Assembly (NCBI GenBank): GCA_905216025.1
Contig: CAJMSE010000010.1
Span: forward strand, 48,655-112,654
Source: an uncultured bacterium
GTDB lineage: Bacteria > Bacteroidota > Bacteroidia > Bacteroidales > Bacteroidaceae
Length of the DNA stretch: 64,000 nucleotides
Direction: 5' to 3'
Shown here: positions 49,181-57,110 of the stretch, piece by piece
Position numbering within the stretch: position 1 is the first letter of the stretch
Layout: every line of letters begins with the position of its first letter
The notes under the pieces: generated by a model
Told to the model about the DNA's origin: nothing
Seen by the model: only the letters and a program-made list of their open reading frames with translations
The model's database searches: none
Position numbers and translations under genes: made by a program

Positions 49181-50698
49181 ATGGCAGAAAGAAAAGTGAG
49201 GGTGCGCTTTGCGCCCAGCCCCACGGGGGCGTTGCACATCGGCGGAGTGCGTACCGCCTTGTATAACTACCTGTTTGCCCGCCAGCACGGCGGCGACCTG
49301 GTGTTCCGTATAGAGGATACCGACTCAAACCGGTTTGTCCCCGGTGCAGAAGAATACATCATAGAATCGTTCCGCTGGCTCGGCATCAGGTTTGACGAGG
49401 GCGTGTCTTTCGGAGGAAACCACGGCCCGTACCGTCAGAGCGAGCGCAGGGATATATATAAGGAGTATGTCCGCCAGCTGCTCGACGGCGGCAAGGCATA
49501 CATTGCTTTCGACACCCCCGAGGAGCTCGAGGCAAAGCGCAAGGAGATTGAAAACTTCCAGTATGACGCCCATACGCGCATGCAGATGCGTAACTCGCTG
49601 ACCCTCGGCCGGGAAGAGACGGAGCGTCTCATTGCCGAAGGCCACCAGTATGTGGTGCGTTTCCTCATCGAGCCGGGCCGCGAGGTGCATGTCGACGACC
49701 TCATCCGCGGCAACGTGCGCGTCATGAGCGACATCCTTGACGACAAGGTGCTTTACAAGAGTGCCGACGAGCTGCCCACATACCACCTCGCAAACATAGT
49801 CGACGACCACCTGATGGAAATCACCCACGTCATCCGCGGCGAGGAGTGGCTGCCCAGCGCGCCGCTGCATGTGCTGCTCTACGAGGCTTTCGGATGGACA
49901 GACACCATGCCGCGCTTCGCCCATCTGCCGCTGCTGCTCAAGCCCGAGGGCAAGGGAAAGCTCAGCAAGCGCGACGGCGACAGGCTCGGCTTCCCGGTGT
50001 TCCCCCTCGAATGGCACGACCCGAAGAGCGGCGAGGTGTCGTCGGGATTCCGCGAGAGCGGCTATTTCCCCGAGGCGGTGATAAACTTCCTCGCCTTCCT
50101 CGGCTGGAATCCGGGCACCGAACAGGAGATATACAGCCTCGACGAGCTTGTCGGACTGTTCGACATATCGAAGTGCAGCAAGGCCGGCGCACGCTTCGAC
50201 TATCAGAAGGGAATATGGTTTAACCACGAGTATATACTGCGCAAGAGCGCCGATGAGATTGCCGCTGTGTTCGCACCGGTGGTCCGTGAGCACGGCATTG
50301 ACGAGACGATGGAGCGCATCACCGCCGTCGTGGCGATGATGAAAGACCGCGTCAGCTTCGTCAGCGAGCTGTGGCCGCTCTGCTCGTTCTTCTTCGTCGC
50401 TCCCACGGAGTATGACGAGAAGACACGCAAGAAGCGCTGGAAGGAAGACTCCGCCGCCGTCATGACAGAGCTGGCAGCCCTGCTCGAGACGCTCGGCGAC
50501 TTCTCCATCGAGGCTCTGGAGAGCGCCGTGGAGCAGTGGATAGAGCAGAAGGAGTATAAGCTCGGCAACGTGATGAACGCCTGGAGGCTCACCCTCGTGG
50601 GCGAGGGGAAAGGTCCAGGAATGTTCGATATATCCGCATTCCTCGGCAAGGAGGAGACGCTTGCCCGTATGCGACGTGCAATTGAAGTGCTGGGCTGA
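49181..50698 (+). CDS. gltX: Glutamyl-tRNA synthetase
   Basis: About 505 residues, normal for a class I GluRS. The HIGH motif appears in RFAPSPTGALHIGGVRTALY and the KMSKS-type motif in GKGKLSKRDGDRLGFPVF. It attaches glutamate to tRNA-Glu. The frame is open from 49142, but MAERKVRVRFAPSPTG at 49181 is the standard N-terminus. Its TGA shares one base with the ATG of kdtA, so the two genes are translationally coupled. Confidence 0.97.
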   Translation: MAERKVRVRFAPSPTGALHIGGVRTALYNYLFARQHGGDLVFRIEDTDSNRFVPGAEEYIIESFRWLGIRFDEGVSFGGNHGPYRQSERRDIYKEYVRQLLDGGKAYIAFDTPEELEAKRKEIENFQYDAHTRMQMRNSLTLGREETERLIAEGHQYVVRFLIEPGREVHVDDLIRGNVRVMSDILDDKVLYKSADELPTYHLANIVDDHLMEITHVIRGEEWLPSAPLHVLLYEAFGWTDTMPRFAHLPLLLKPEGKGKLSKRDGDRLGFPVFPLEWHDPKSGEVSSGFRESGYFPEAVINFLAFLGWNPGTEQEIYSLDELVGLFDISKCSKAGARFDYQKGIWFNHEYILRKSADEIAAVFAPVVREHGIDETMERITAVVAMMKDRVSFVSELWPLCSFFFVAPTEYDEKTRKKRWKEDSAAVMTELAALLETLGDFSIEALESAVEQWIEQKEYKLGNVMNAWRLTLVGEGKGPGMFDISAFLGKEETLARMRRAIEVLG

Positions 50699-51915
50699 TG
50701 TATAATATCGCGATATACGTATACCTGTTGGGGGTGGCGGTGGCCAGCCTGTTCGACAGGAAGGTGCGGAAGATGTGGCGCGGAGAGCGTGCCACGTTCG
50801 ACATCCTGCGCCGCGAGGTAGACCCCGACGCGCGTTACGTATGGTTTCATGCCGCCTCTCTCGGCGAGTTCGAGCAGGGGCGCCCTCTCATGGAGCGCCT
50901 GCGGGCGGAGCATCCGGAGTATAAGATACTCCTGACGTTCTTCTCGCCGTCGGGCTACGAGGTGCGGAAAGACTATGCCGGGGCAGACATCATCTGCTAC
51001 CTGCCGCTCGACACGCGTCTGAACGCCATCCGCTTCCTGCGCCTCGTGCACCCCGTGATGGCCTTTTTCATCAAGTACGAGTTCTGGTACAACTATCTCC
51101 ACATCCTCAAACACCGCAACATACCTGTCTACAGCGTGTCGAGCATCTTCCGTCCGGACCAGATTTTCTTCCGGCGCTATGCCCGCGGCTATGCCAGGGT
51201 GCTGCGCTGCTTCACCCATTTCTATGTGCAGAACGATGTCAGCAGGCAACTGCTGGCCAAGATAGGCATCGACAGCGTCACCGTCGTCGGCGACACGCGC
51301 TTCGACCGCGTGCTCAGCATCAAGCGGCAGGCGAAGAAGCTGCCCGTGGTGGAGGCGTTCAGGGGCGGCTCGAAGGTCTTTGTGGCCGGCTCGAGCTGGG
51401 CTCCCGACGAGGAGATATTCATCCGCTTCTTCAACGAGCATAAAGACTGGAAACTGATAATAGCGCCCCACGTGACCGACGAGGACCATCTGTGCCAGAT
51501 CATAGAACGCCTCGGCCGCAAGGCCGTACTCTATACCGAGGCCACGCCGGAGACGGCGCGCGAGGCCGACGCGCTCATCATCGACTGCTACGGACTGCTG
51601 TCGAGCATCTACGGCTACGGCGATGTGGCATACGTCGGCGGCGGTTTCGGCGTCGGGATACACAACGTTCTCGAGGCCGCCGTATGGGGCATGCCCGTCA
51701 TCTTCGGCCCGAATAACGGCCATTTTATCGAGGCTCAGGGCCTGAAGGCTGTGGGCGGCGGCTTCGACATAGCGTCTTACAGCGGCTTCTCGGACGTCAT
51801 GGACCGATTCATCGGCGACGGAGAAGCCCTGCGCAAGGCCGGTGAGGCCGCGGCCGAGTTCGTCGCATCATGCACGGGAGCTACGGAGAAGATTCTCGGT
51901 GACGTGACGCTGTGA
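50698..51915 (+). CDS. kdtA: 3-deoxy-D-manno-octulosonic acid transferase (Kdo transferase)
   Basis: A 405-residue GT-B glycosyltransferase: N-terminal membrane anchor (IAIYVYLLGVAVASLF), the catalytic segment HAASLGEFEQGRPLMERL (Glu as base), IKYEFWYNYLHIL, VGDTRFDRVL and the nucleotide-sugar-binding C-terminal half (AYVGGGFGVGIHNVLEAAVW). It transfers Kdo from CMP-Kdo to lipid A precursor at the inner membrane, joining core to lipid A. Start overlaps gltX by one base. Confidence 0.95.
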   Translation: MYNIAIYVYLLGVAVASLFDRKVRKMWRGERATFDILRREVDPDARYVWFHAASLGEFEQGRPLMERLRAEHPEYKILLTFFSPSGYEVRKDYAGADIICYLPLDTRLNAIRFLRLVHPVMAFFIKYEFWYNYLHILKHRNIPVYSVSSIFRPDQIFFRRYARGYARVLRCFTHFYVQNDVSRQLLAKIGIDSVTVVGDTRFDRVLSIKRQAKKLPVVEAFRGGSKVFVAGSSWAPDEEIFIRFFNEHKDWKLIIAPHVTDEDHLCQIIERLGRKAVLYTEATPETAREADALIIDCYGLLSSIYGYGDVAYVGGGFGVGIHNVLEAAVWGMPVIFGPNNGHFIEAQGLKAVGGGFDIASYSGFSDVMDRFIGDGEALRKAGEAAAEFVASCTGATEKILGDVTL

Positions 51916-52182
51916 TGAATAAATGCCGATAATGGTTTTGATTTCACGTGCCTGTCGGCATGATAATTGTCGATAATGGTTTTGATTCCATAAAGTTGTA
52001 GGGACATATTCTCGTATTTGTCCGCCACCAAAATATGATTCATTCATACGTTGATTGCGGACAAATACGAGAATATGTCCCTACAATTTAGGTGTACCGC
52101 GTTATCCGTTTTAGTGAATCGCATTACCTGTTTGAGTGCAAATCACCGCCCGATGCGCCTTACAGCCATTCTTTCGGTCGCT
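51916..52182. other. Gene-free region with direct and inverted repeats
   Basis: No gene is seen. It has a direct repeat CGATAATGGTTTTGATT (near 51927 and 51971) and the perfect inverted repeat at 51996-52086. Confidence 0.6.
51996..52086. repeat. TGTAGGG-type inverted-repeat element, copy B (perfect 30-bp arms)
   Basis: Arms 51996-52025 and 52057-52086 are exact reverse complements around a 31-nt AT-rich loop. The arm starts TTGTAGGGACATATTCTCGT and ends TTTGTCCGC. Diverged relatives are at 13771-13918 and 56801-56930. Confidence 0.92.
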
Positions 52183-52701
52183 TTATCTGCTCTCTCCCTC
52201 CTCGAGATACCATTTTGAATACTCGATATAATGCGCCGCGAAGCTCTCGGCCTGGTCGGGACTTGTCTTCTTGATAAACTTTGCCGGCACGCCGCCCCAT
52301 ATCTCGTGGGCTCCCACTTTCGTGCCCTGCAGCACGAGTGCGCCTGCCGCCACGACGGCTCCCTCGCCTATCTCGCACCGGTCGAGCAGCGTGGCGCCCA
52401 TGCCAACGAGTGCCCCGTCGTGTATGGTGCATGCGTGCACGGTGGCGTTGTGACCTATCGACACGTTGTTGCCGATGTGCGTTGGGCCTACGGTGTTGGT
52501 CACATGCACGCATGCTCCGTCCTGCACGTTGACGCCGTTGCCCATCGTTATCGGGGCCACGTCGCCGCGCACGACGGCGTTGAACCACACGGAGCACTCG
52601 TCTCCCATTGTCACTTCGCCAACGATGGTGGCGTTCTCGCTGAAGTAGCAGTCTCTTCCCCACTTCGGGGTGAGGCCTTTTATAGATTTTATCAGTGCCA
52701 T
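52183..52701 (-). CDS. Gamma-class carbonic anhydrase family protein
   Basis: A 172-residue left-handed beta-helix protein built of hexapeptide repeats (ATIVGE, VNVQDG, VSIGHN, TIHDGALVGM). Three His that would hold zinc between subunits are in place: VHVTNTVG (His66), IGHNATVH (His84 and His89). The C-terminal helix QAESFAAHYIEYSKWYLEEG is as in YrdA/PaaY-type members. Some members hydrate CO2, others have no measurable activity. Monocistronic, transcribed toward the end of kdtA. Confidence 0.92.
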   Translation of the reverse strand: MALIKSIKGLTPKWGRDCYFSENATIVGEVTMGDECSVWFNAVVRGDVAPITMGNGVNVQDGACVHVTNTVGPTHIGNNVSIGHNATVHACTIHDGALVGMGATLLDRCEIGEGAVVAAGALVLQGTKVGAHEIWGGVPAKFIKKTSPDQAESFAAHYIEYSKWYLEEGESR

Positions 52702-52745
52702 AATCCTGTTTGCTTAATGTCGTTACGTTGTTTCGTTTGCGGCTG

Positions 52746-52753
52746 CAAATATA
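52746..52753 (-). promoter_or_regulatory. -7 promoter box of the gamma carbonic anhydrase gene
   Basis: TATATTTG on the minus strand, 44 bp upstream of the ATG. Confidence 0.5.
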
Positions 52754-52849
52754 CCGTTTTTAGTTCATAAGACCCGTATTTGCAGACCGGTATTTTCATT
52801 TTGAGGCCGTATATTTATGTTTTCCCTTTGCCGTTACATATTATTTACT

Positions 52850-52857
52850 TACCTTTG
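52850..52857 (+). promoter_or_regulatory. -7 promoter box of the TonB-C protein gene (with -33 TTTG)
   Basis: TACCTTTG with TTTG at 52827-52830, spacing 19 bp: a complete Bacteroidota promoter. It lies upstream of ATG 52914, excluding a start at 52860. Confidence 0.7.
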
Positions 52858-52913
52858 CCATGTTGAAAGACAACAGATTGATATTGAAAAGACAACTAAA
52901 CAACAAGTTTATC

Positions 52914-53612
52914 ATGAAAAAGAGAGTATTAACGGCATGTCTGTCTCTGTGCGCCTGTGCACCGTTGTGCGCCCAGACGTCGGCCGGCGACGTCAAGACG
53001 GTGAAGAATGTGACCTTCACGACAAACGCGACGCCGGAGCAACTGAGGCAGAACGCCGACACACTGAGGCGCAGTGCCGCAGCGATGAGGCAGAGTGCGG
53101 CGGAGATGAGGCAGAGCGCCAAGAAGATGAAGAAGCAGGCCAAAGCCGCGGACAAGGTTTCGAAGAATAACATCAAGGCGGGAGCAAGAAACATGGAAGC
53201 AGGAGCCCGGAACATGGAACTGGGCGCGGCGTCTATGGAGATGGCTGCCAAGAGCATGGAGCAGAATGCCAAGACGCCGGCAAAGGGCGGCGACAAGGCG
53301 ATATGCGACAATCCGGACAAGTTCCCCTCGTTTCCCGGCGGGCCGTCGTCGCTGTTCCGCTATCTGCAGAAGGAAGTCCGCTATCCGGCCGATGCGGCCA
53401 AGGACCATATCGCCGGCAAGGTCATTGTGCGCTTCGTGGTAGATACCGACGGCACAATTTCCGATGCGAAGGTTGTGCGCGGGGTGCATCCCGAGCTCGA
53501 CCGCGAGGCCTTGCGTGCCGTCAGAGCCATGCCGCGGTGGACGCCCGGACAGAAGAACGGCAAGCCGGTGCGCGTGAGATTCAGCACGCCGATAACATTT
53601 AAAGTGCCTTGA
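52914..53612 (+). CDS. Periplasmic protein with heptad repeats and TonB C-terminal domain
   Basis: About 232 residues: signal peptide (MKKRVLTACLSLCACAPLCA), then a repetitive seven-residue pattern (about 35-120: MRQSAAEMRQSAKKMKKQAK and KAGARNMEAGARNMELGA), then a TonB C-terminal domain (about 140-232: VRYPADAAKDHIAGKVIVRF, VVDTDGTISDAKVVRGVHPE, WTPGQKNGKPVRVRFSTPIT). Classical TonB has an N-terminal inner-membrane helix and a Pro-rich spanner. Here the helix is a cleavable signal peptide and the spanner is replaced by a helical heptad region, so energy transduction through ExbB/ExbD is doubtful. The next gene starts 3 bp downstream. Confidence 0.82.
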   Translation: MKKRVLTACLSLCACAPLCAQTSAGDVKTVKNVTFTTNATPEQLRQNADTLRRSAAAMRQSAAEMRQSAKKMKKQAKAADKVSKNNIKAGARNMEAGARNMELGAASMEMAAKSMEQNAKTPAKGGDKAICDNPDKFPSFPGGPSSLFRYLQKEVRYPADAAKDHIAGKVIVRFVVDTDGTISDAKVVRGVHPELDREALRAVRAMPRWTPGQKNGKPVRVRFSTPITFKVP

Positions 53613-53615
53613 ACG

Positions 53616-54002
53616 ATGGAGGCAGGACTTTCGCATACAACCCGCATCACCGTGTCGGAAGCCGACACGGCCATTGCCCACGGCTCGGGCGACATGCCCG
53701 TGCTGGCCACTCCCCGCATGCTGGCACTGATGGAGAATGCCGCCATGCTCGCCGTGGCACCGTGCCTGCCCGAGGGCAGCACCACCGTGGGCGGCCGGAT
53801 AGAGTCTTCTCACCTCAAGCCGTCGCCCGTAGGGGATGCGGTTGAGGCCACGGCCGTGCTCGACCGCGTGGACGGCCGCAAGCTGCACTTCACCGTGACG
53901 GCCCGCCAGGCCGACGGGGCGGTGATAGGGGAGGGCACCCACCTGCGCTTCGTCGTAGACCGCAGCCGCTTCATCGCCGGCATCGCCGGCGGCAGCAAGT
54001 GA
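53616..54002 (+). CDS. Hotdog-fold thioesterase, fluoroacetyl-CoA-thioesterase-like (FlK family)
   Basis: A 128-residue single hotdog domain. The family triad region is visible: TPRMLALMENAAMLAV (Thr/Glu on the central helix), then IESSHLKPSPVGDAVEATA with the active-site His, and IGEGTHLRFVVDRSRF. It hydrolyses acyl-CoA thioesters; fluoroacetyl-CoA is the substrate only in Streptomyces, so here a housekeeping acyl-CoA is more likely. It starts 3 bp after the TonB-C gene and ends before a strong hairpin. Confidence 0.85.
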   Translation: MEAGLSHTTRITVSEADTAIAHGSGDMPVLATPRMLALMENAAMLAVAPCLPEGSTTVGGRIESSHLKPSPVGDAVEATAVLDRVDGRKLHFTVTARQADGAVIGEGTHLRFVVDRSRFIAGIAGGSK

Positions 54003-54054
54003 CGGCATCAGGCGGCGGGAGGAAAGCGCCGGGGATGCAATAATTATATAACAG

Positions 54055-54095
54055 ACAATCCGGCATACGCGCGCAGCGTATGCCGGATTGTTCTT
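54055..54095 (+). terminator. Strong hairpin terminator between thioesterase gene and mdh
   Basis: A 16-bp perfect stem: ACAATCCGGCATACGC (54055-54070) with its complement 54076-54091, 5-nt loop, then TTCTTTAT. It lies between convergent genes and probably serves both. Confidence 0.8.
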
Positions 54096-54125
54096 TATGT
54101 ATGTGCCTGCCTTCCGGCGTGCCGC

Positions 54126-55118
54126 TTACAGGTTCGGGTTGATCTTGCTCCACTCGCTGATGGCCGGCACGATGTTCAGCGTCACCAGTTCGTCGCGCAT
54201 CTTGCAGAGGTGCTCATAGCTTGCGTCGAGCTTGGCGTTCTCCTCGGGCGTGCCCTGCGGAACGTTGTATGTGCAGCCGTCGGCACCGAGAGTGGTGTCC
54301 ATGGCCATCATGATGTGGTTGTACTTGCCGGTGTTCACGTATGTGCCAACGGGGAAGCGGAACTTCTCGCCGCCCATGGCCGAGCGTATCATCTCTACCG
54401 ACAGGTAAGAGGGGCTCTGGAACGAAGAGCGTCCGCGCAGCTTGATGATGGCGGCGCCGCCCTGCGTAACGTCCTTCTTCATCTGCTCCCACTCCTCAGC
54501 CGTGAACTCGTCCGTGCCGATGATGTCTGTCAGGTTGCGGCCTGCCACCTTCACATGGCTGCCGAACACTGCCATCTGCTCGCCGTGGCCGCCGTATGTG
54601 GCGCAGCCCGTGATCTCGGTCTGCATCACTCCGAACTTCTTTGCCAGTGCGCTCTGGAGGCGTGTGGTGTCAAGTCCGGCGAGGGTCGTCACCTGTCCGG
54701 GCTTCAGTCCCGAGTAGAGCAGTGTCACCAGTCCGGTGAGGTCTGCGGGGTTGAAGATTATCACAACGTGCTTCACGTCGGGGCAGTAAGTCTTGATGTT
54801 CTTGCCCAGTTCCTCTGCAATCTTGCAGTTGCCGGCCAGCAGGTCCTCACGCGTCATGCCCTCCTTGCGGGGTGCGCCGCCCGAAGAGATGATGTACTTG
54901 GCGTTCGTGAAAGCCTCCTTCACGTCTGTGGTGGCGGTGATCTTCACGTCGCCGAAACCGCTCTGGCGCATCTCCTCAGCCACGCCTTCGGGTGAGAACA
55001 CGTCGTAGAGACAGATTTCACTTGTCAGACCCATCATCAGGGCCGACTGAACCATGTTTGAGCCAATCATTCCGGCAGCGCCGACGATTGTGAGTTTGTC
55101 GTTAGTTAAAAAAGCCAT
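54126..55118 (-). CDS. mdh: Malate dehydrogenase
   Basis: A 330-residue NAD-dependent LDH/MDH-family enzyme. The Rossmann motif is LTIVGAAGMIGSNMVQSALM. The Asp of SEICLYDVFS favours NAD. The substrate loop includes SSGGAPRKEGMTREDLL, and the catalytic His is in YGGHGEQMAVFGS. It interconverts malate and oxaloacetate, in Bacteroidota mainly in the reductive branch to succinate. Monocistronic. Confidence 0.95.
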   Translation of the reverse strand: MAFLTNDKLTIVGAAGMIGSNMVQSALMMGLTSEICLYDVFSPEGVAEEMRQSGFGDVKITATTDVKEAFTNAKYIISSGGAPRKEGMTREDLLAGNCKIAEELGKNIKTYCPDVKHVVIIFNPADLTGLVTLLYSGLKPGQVTTLAGLDTTRLQSALAKKFGVMQTEITGCATYGGHGEQMAVFGSHVKVAGRNLTDIIGTDEFTAEEWEQMKKDVTQGGAAIIKLRGRSSFQSPSYLSVEMIRSAMGGEKFRFPVGTYVNTGKYNHIMMAMDTTLGADGCTYNVPQGTPEENAKLDASYEHLCKMRDELVTLNIVPAISEWSKINPNL

Positions 55119-55170
55119 AATCGATTATTATATTTATTTACTTAAATGTTCCGTTGCCTTGAAAACACCG

Positions 55171-55178
55171 CAAAGTTA
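55171..55178 (-). promoter_or_regulatory. -7 promoter box of mdh
   Basis: TAACTTTG on the minus strand, 53 bp upstream of the ATG. Confidence 0.55.
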
Positions 55179-55259
55179 ACAAAAAAATGACTATCGGCAT
55201 AGCCCGGCGCTCATTTTAAAGTGTTATTAATATATAAAGCCCGTCTTTCCGGCCGCTTT

Positions 55260-56387
55260 TCAGCTCCGTTCCGGTGCCGATTGTAATCTGCGGTTTACAT
55301 AATTCCAGCACATCAGGCGCACCCTGTCCGCCGCGATGCAGCCCGCGAAGATGGCCGTGAGGCAGAGTGCTGCCGCAGCTGCGAAGGCCGCGCCGCCGAG
55401 ACGGGCGTACAGGCCGCTGAAGAGGGCGGTGTAGAAGGGCAGCACCAGCGGGTGGAAGTGTATCAGATAGACGGCCGGGCACGACCTCGCCATGCTGTTC
55501 ACCGCGCGGCTTTGCAGTCTGATGCGCGAAAAGGCCAGCACCAGTGCGAGGCTGCCGGCGATGACGAAGGGCGATGTGTAGCTGATGAGTCGCCCGCCGT
55601 CGCCGTGCCCCGTGAGGCCGATGATGGCGATGTAGAGCGCCGCGCCCGTCAGCATGATGGCTGCGTATGCGGCTATATACGTGCCGGCGCCGAGGCGCGT
55701 CCACCGCCCCGTGCTGCGGCGTGCATACCGCGCGAGCAGGTAGAGGCCGGCGAAGGAGATGATGGAGTAGCCCGAGCTGAACATGCCGCTGTCTGTGGCG
55801 AAGCCGTAGACAAACTCGAAGATGAAGAAGCAGGCGAGGAACCGCTCGAGGCGGCGCTGCGTGGCGCTCTCGGCGAAGGCGTTGAGCACGGGTGAGAGGA
55901 TGTAAAGTCCGGCGTAGGCCACAATGAACCAGTAGGCGCTGCCTATGGCGGCGCCGGCCAGCACGGTGGCACCGGCGTTTACGGGGAGCCCTGCGGCGAG
56001 GAACACCGCCGTCGTGGCGGCAGAGAGGAACGCTACGGTGAAGAGCAGGCCGGCAAGGCCCTGCCACCTCGGCCGTATGCCGAACCATCCCGAAATGAGC
56101 ACAAACACGTTCACGCCCACCAGCGAGAGATGCTCCGCCGCCACCCGCAGCACCGTCGTCAGCGGCTCCGCGGCCAGATCTCCGGCACAGGGAATGCCGA
56201 GAGAGAAATAGTTTGCGTGCATCATCAGCACGAGCATCATCGAGATGAGCCGCAGCAGTTCCATGTTCGACTGCCGGGTATTAGTGCCTTGCTGAGGGGT
56301 GTTTCCTTTTCCGTTCGTCATCGCTCCCGTTGGTTTGCCGTTGGTTTGCCGTTGTATTCTGATGTCGTTCTCTTCTTCCTGCGTCAT
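55260..56387 (-). CDS. Acyltransferase family 3 membrane protein (second copy of the family)
   Basis: A 375-residue inner-membrane protein with about ten helices after a polar Gln/Thr-rich N-terminus. NMELLRLISMMLVLMMHANY has the conserved Arg and His of the family, and SLVGVNVFVLISGWFGIRPR is the typical second-helix motif. It probably acylates a surface polysaccharide or lipid. It is clearly different in sequence from the family member at 34894. Transcribed alone; a weak promoter (TATCTTTA, 56433-56440 minus) is upstream. The first in-frame ATG is used; ATG codons further in would shorten the polar tail. Confidence 0.85.
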   Translation of the reverse strand: MTQEEENDIRIQRQTNGKPTGAMTNGKGNTPQQGTNTRQSNMELLRLISMMLVLMMHANYFSLGIPCAGDLAAEPLTTVLRVAAEHLSLVGVNVFVLISGWFGIRPRWQGLAGLLFTVAFLSAATTAVFLAAGLPVNAGATVLAGAAIGSAYWFIVAYAGLYILSPVLNAFAESATQRRLERFLACFFIFEFVYGFATDSGMFSSGYSIISFAGLYLLARYARRSTGRWTRLGAGTYIAAYAAIMLTGAALYIAIIGLTGHGDGGRLISYTSPFVIAGSLALVLAFSRIRLQSRAVNSMARSCPAVYLIHFHPLVLPFYTALFSGLYARLGGAAFAAAAALCLTAIFAGCIAADRVRLMCWNYVNRRLQSAPERS

Positions 56388-56574
56388 TGCTTGCTTGTCT
56401 TTTCGAGATGTCTTGTTTGCTTTTTCAAGATGTAAAGATACATATTCTGCACCGGAAAGCCAAGCCGTATCCTTTCTTTTTTATGCTCGCGGGCGACAGA
56501 AAGATGCCCTGTTGGCAGGCCGGAAGGCACAGCCCGGCAGCCTGTATCGCCGCCGCCATCGGCAGAACGCATTT

Positions 56575-56735
56575 TTGACAGCTCTCAAAAACACTTAGCT
56601 TAGCTCTCAAAAACACTTTTGATAGCTGGCACAAACACGTTTGAAAGCAATCAGGACACCATGACGGGCAACCGGTAGCACCGTCAGACGCACCCCGTTG
56701 CACCGTCAAAACGGCCTCGCGGCATTATCAGGAGC
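56575..56735 (-). repeat. Dispersed intergenic repeat of about 170 bp, copy 2
   Basis: The reverse complement aligns with 2770-2945, sharing landmarks such as TTTTTGAGAGCTGTCAAAA, CTATCAAAAGTGTTTTTGAG and CGGTTGCCCG in the same order. Confidence 0.75.
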
Positions 56736-56750
56736 TACCCTTCACCCATT

Positions 56751-56780
56751 CTCCTCCCCTTGGGGAGGCCGGGAGGGGCT
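56751..56780 (+). repeat. G-rich dispersed motif, copy 5
   Basis: CTCCTCCCCTTGGGGAGGCC followed by GGGAGGGGCT. Confidence 0.7.
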
Positions 56781-56800
56781 CTCCTTCACTCTGCCCGCGC

Positions 56801-56930
56801 TTTGTAGGGCCCGAGTCTTGTCTTTGGCCGCAGCCCGTGAGGGCTACCCCGGCGGCAACGGATGAATACGCAATAAACAATTTATTGTCAACATGTTGCG
56901 TGCGGACAGATACGAGAATGTGTCCCTACG
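56801..56930. repeat. TGTAGGG-type inverted-repeat element, copy C
   Basis: Left arm TTTGTAGGGCCCGAGTCTTG through TTTGGCCGCAGCCCGTGAGG; right arm TGCGGACAGATACGAGAATG to GTCCCTAC. It is diverged relative to copy B and shares the AGCCCGTGAGGGCT extension with copy A. Confidence 0.65.
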
Positions 56931-56954
56931 GTTTTGTGGTAAAATGCGCACTGC

Positions 56955-57008
56955 GCACTCTATGGAGTGCAGTTTATTGCATAAAGTGCACTCTATGCAG
57001 TGCACTTT
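56955..57008. promoter_or_regulatory. Two similar dyads upstream of the DUF4143 ATPase gene
   Basis: GCACTC-TATG-GAGTGC (56955-56970) and AAAGTGCACT-CTATGC-AGTGCACTTT (56983-57008) share GCACTCTATG(G/C)AGTGC. The second ends 11 bp before the -33 TTG, an operator-like placement. Confidence 0.45.
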
Positions 57009-57043
57009 GTATGTAAAACTTTGCCGGTTACAAAAAAATATTG

Positions 57044-57051
57044 TATCTTCG
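57044..57051 (+). promoter_or_regulatory. Probable -7 promoter box of the DUF4143 ATPase gene
   Basis: TATCTTCG, one mismatch from TAnnTTTG, with TTTG at about 57020-57023 upstream at 20-bp spacing. Confidence 0.45.
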
Positions 57052-57110
57052 CACCGGTAGAGAGCATGTCTGCGGAATGCAACAGACATGTAGCTGAAAC
57101 ATTGCTGGAT

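Larger units (their letters stand above)
56388..57043. other. Gene-free region packed with repeats
   Basis: No coding sequence is supported between the acyltransferase and the DUF4143 gene. In order it holds the 170-bp dispersed repeat copy 2, G-rich motif copy 5, TGTAGGG element copy C, and two dyads upstream of the ATPase promoter. Confidence 0.65.

Noticed and set aside
46944..49328. A 794-codon minus-strand frame opposite the 7TM-HD gene.
   Set aside because: The plus strand encodes a complete HD phosphohydrolase; the antisense product has no recognisable features.
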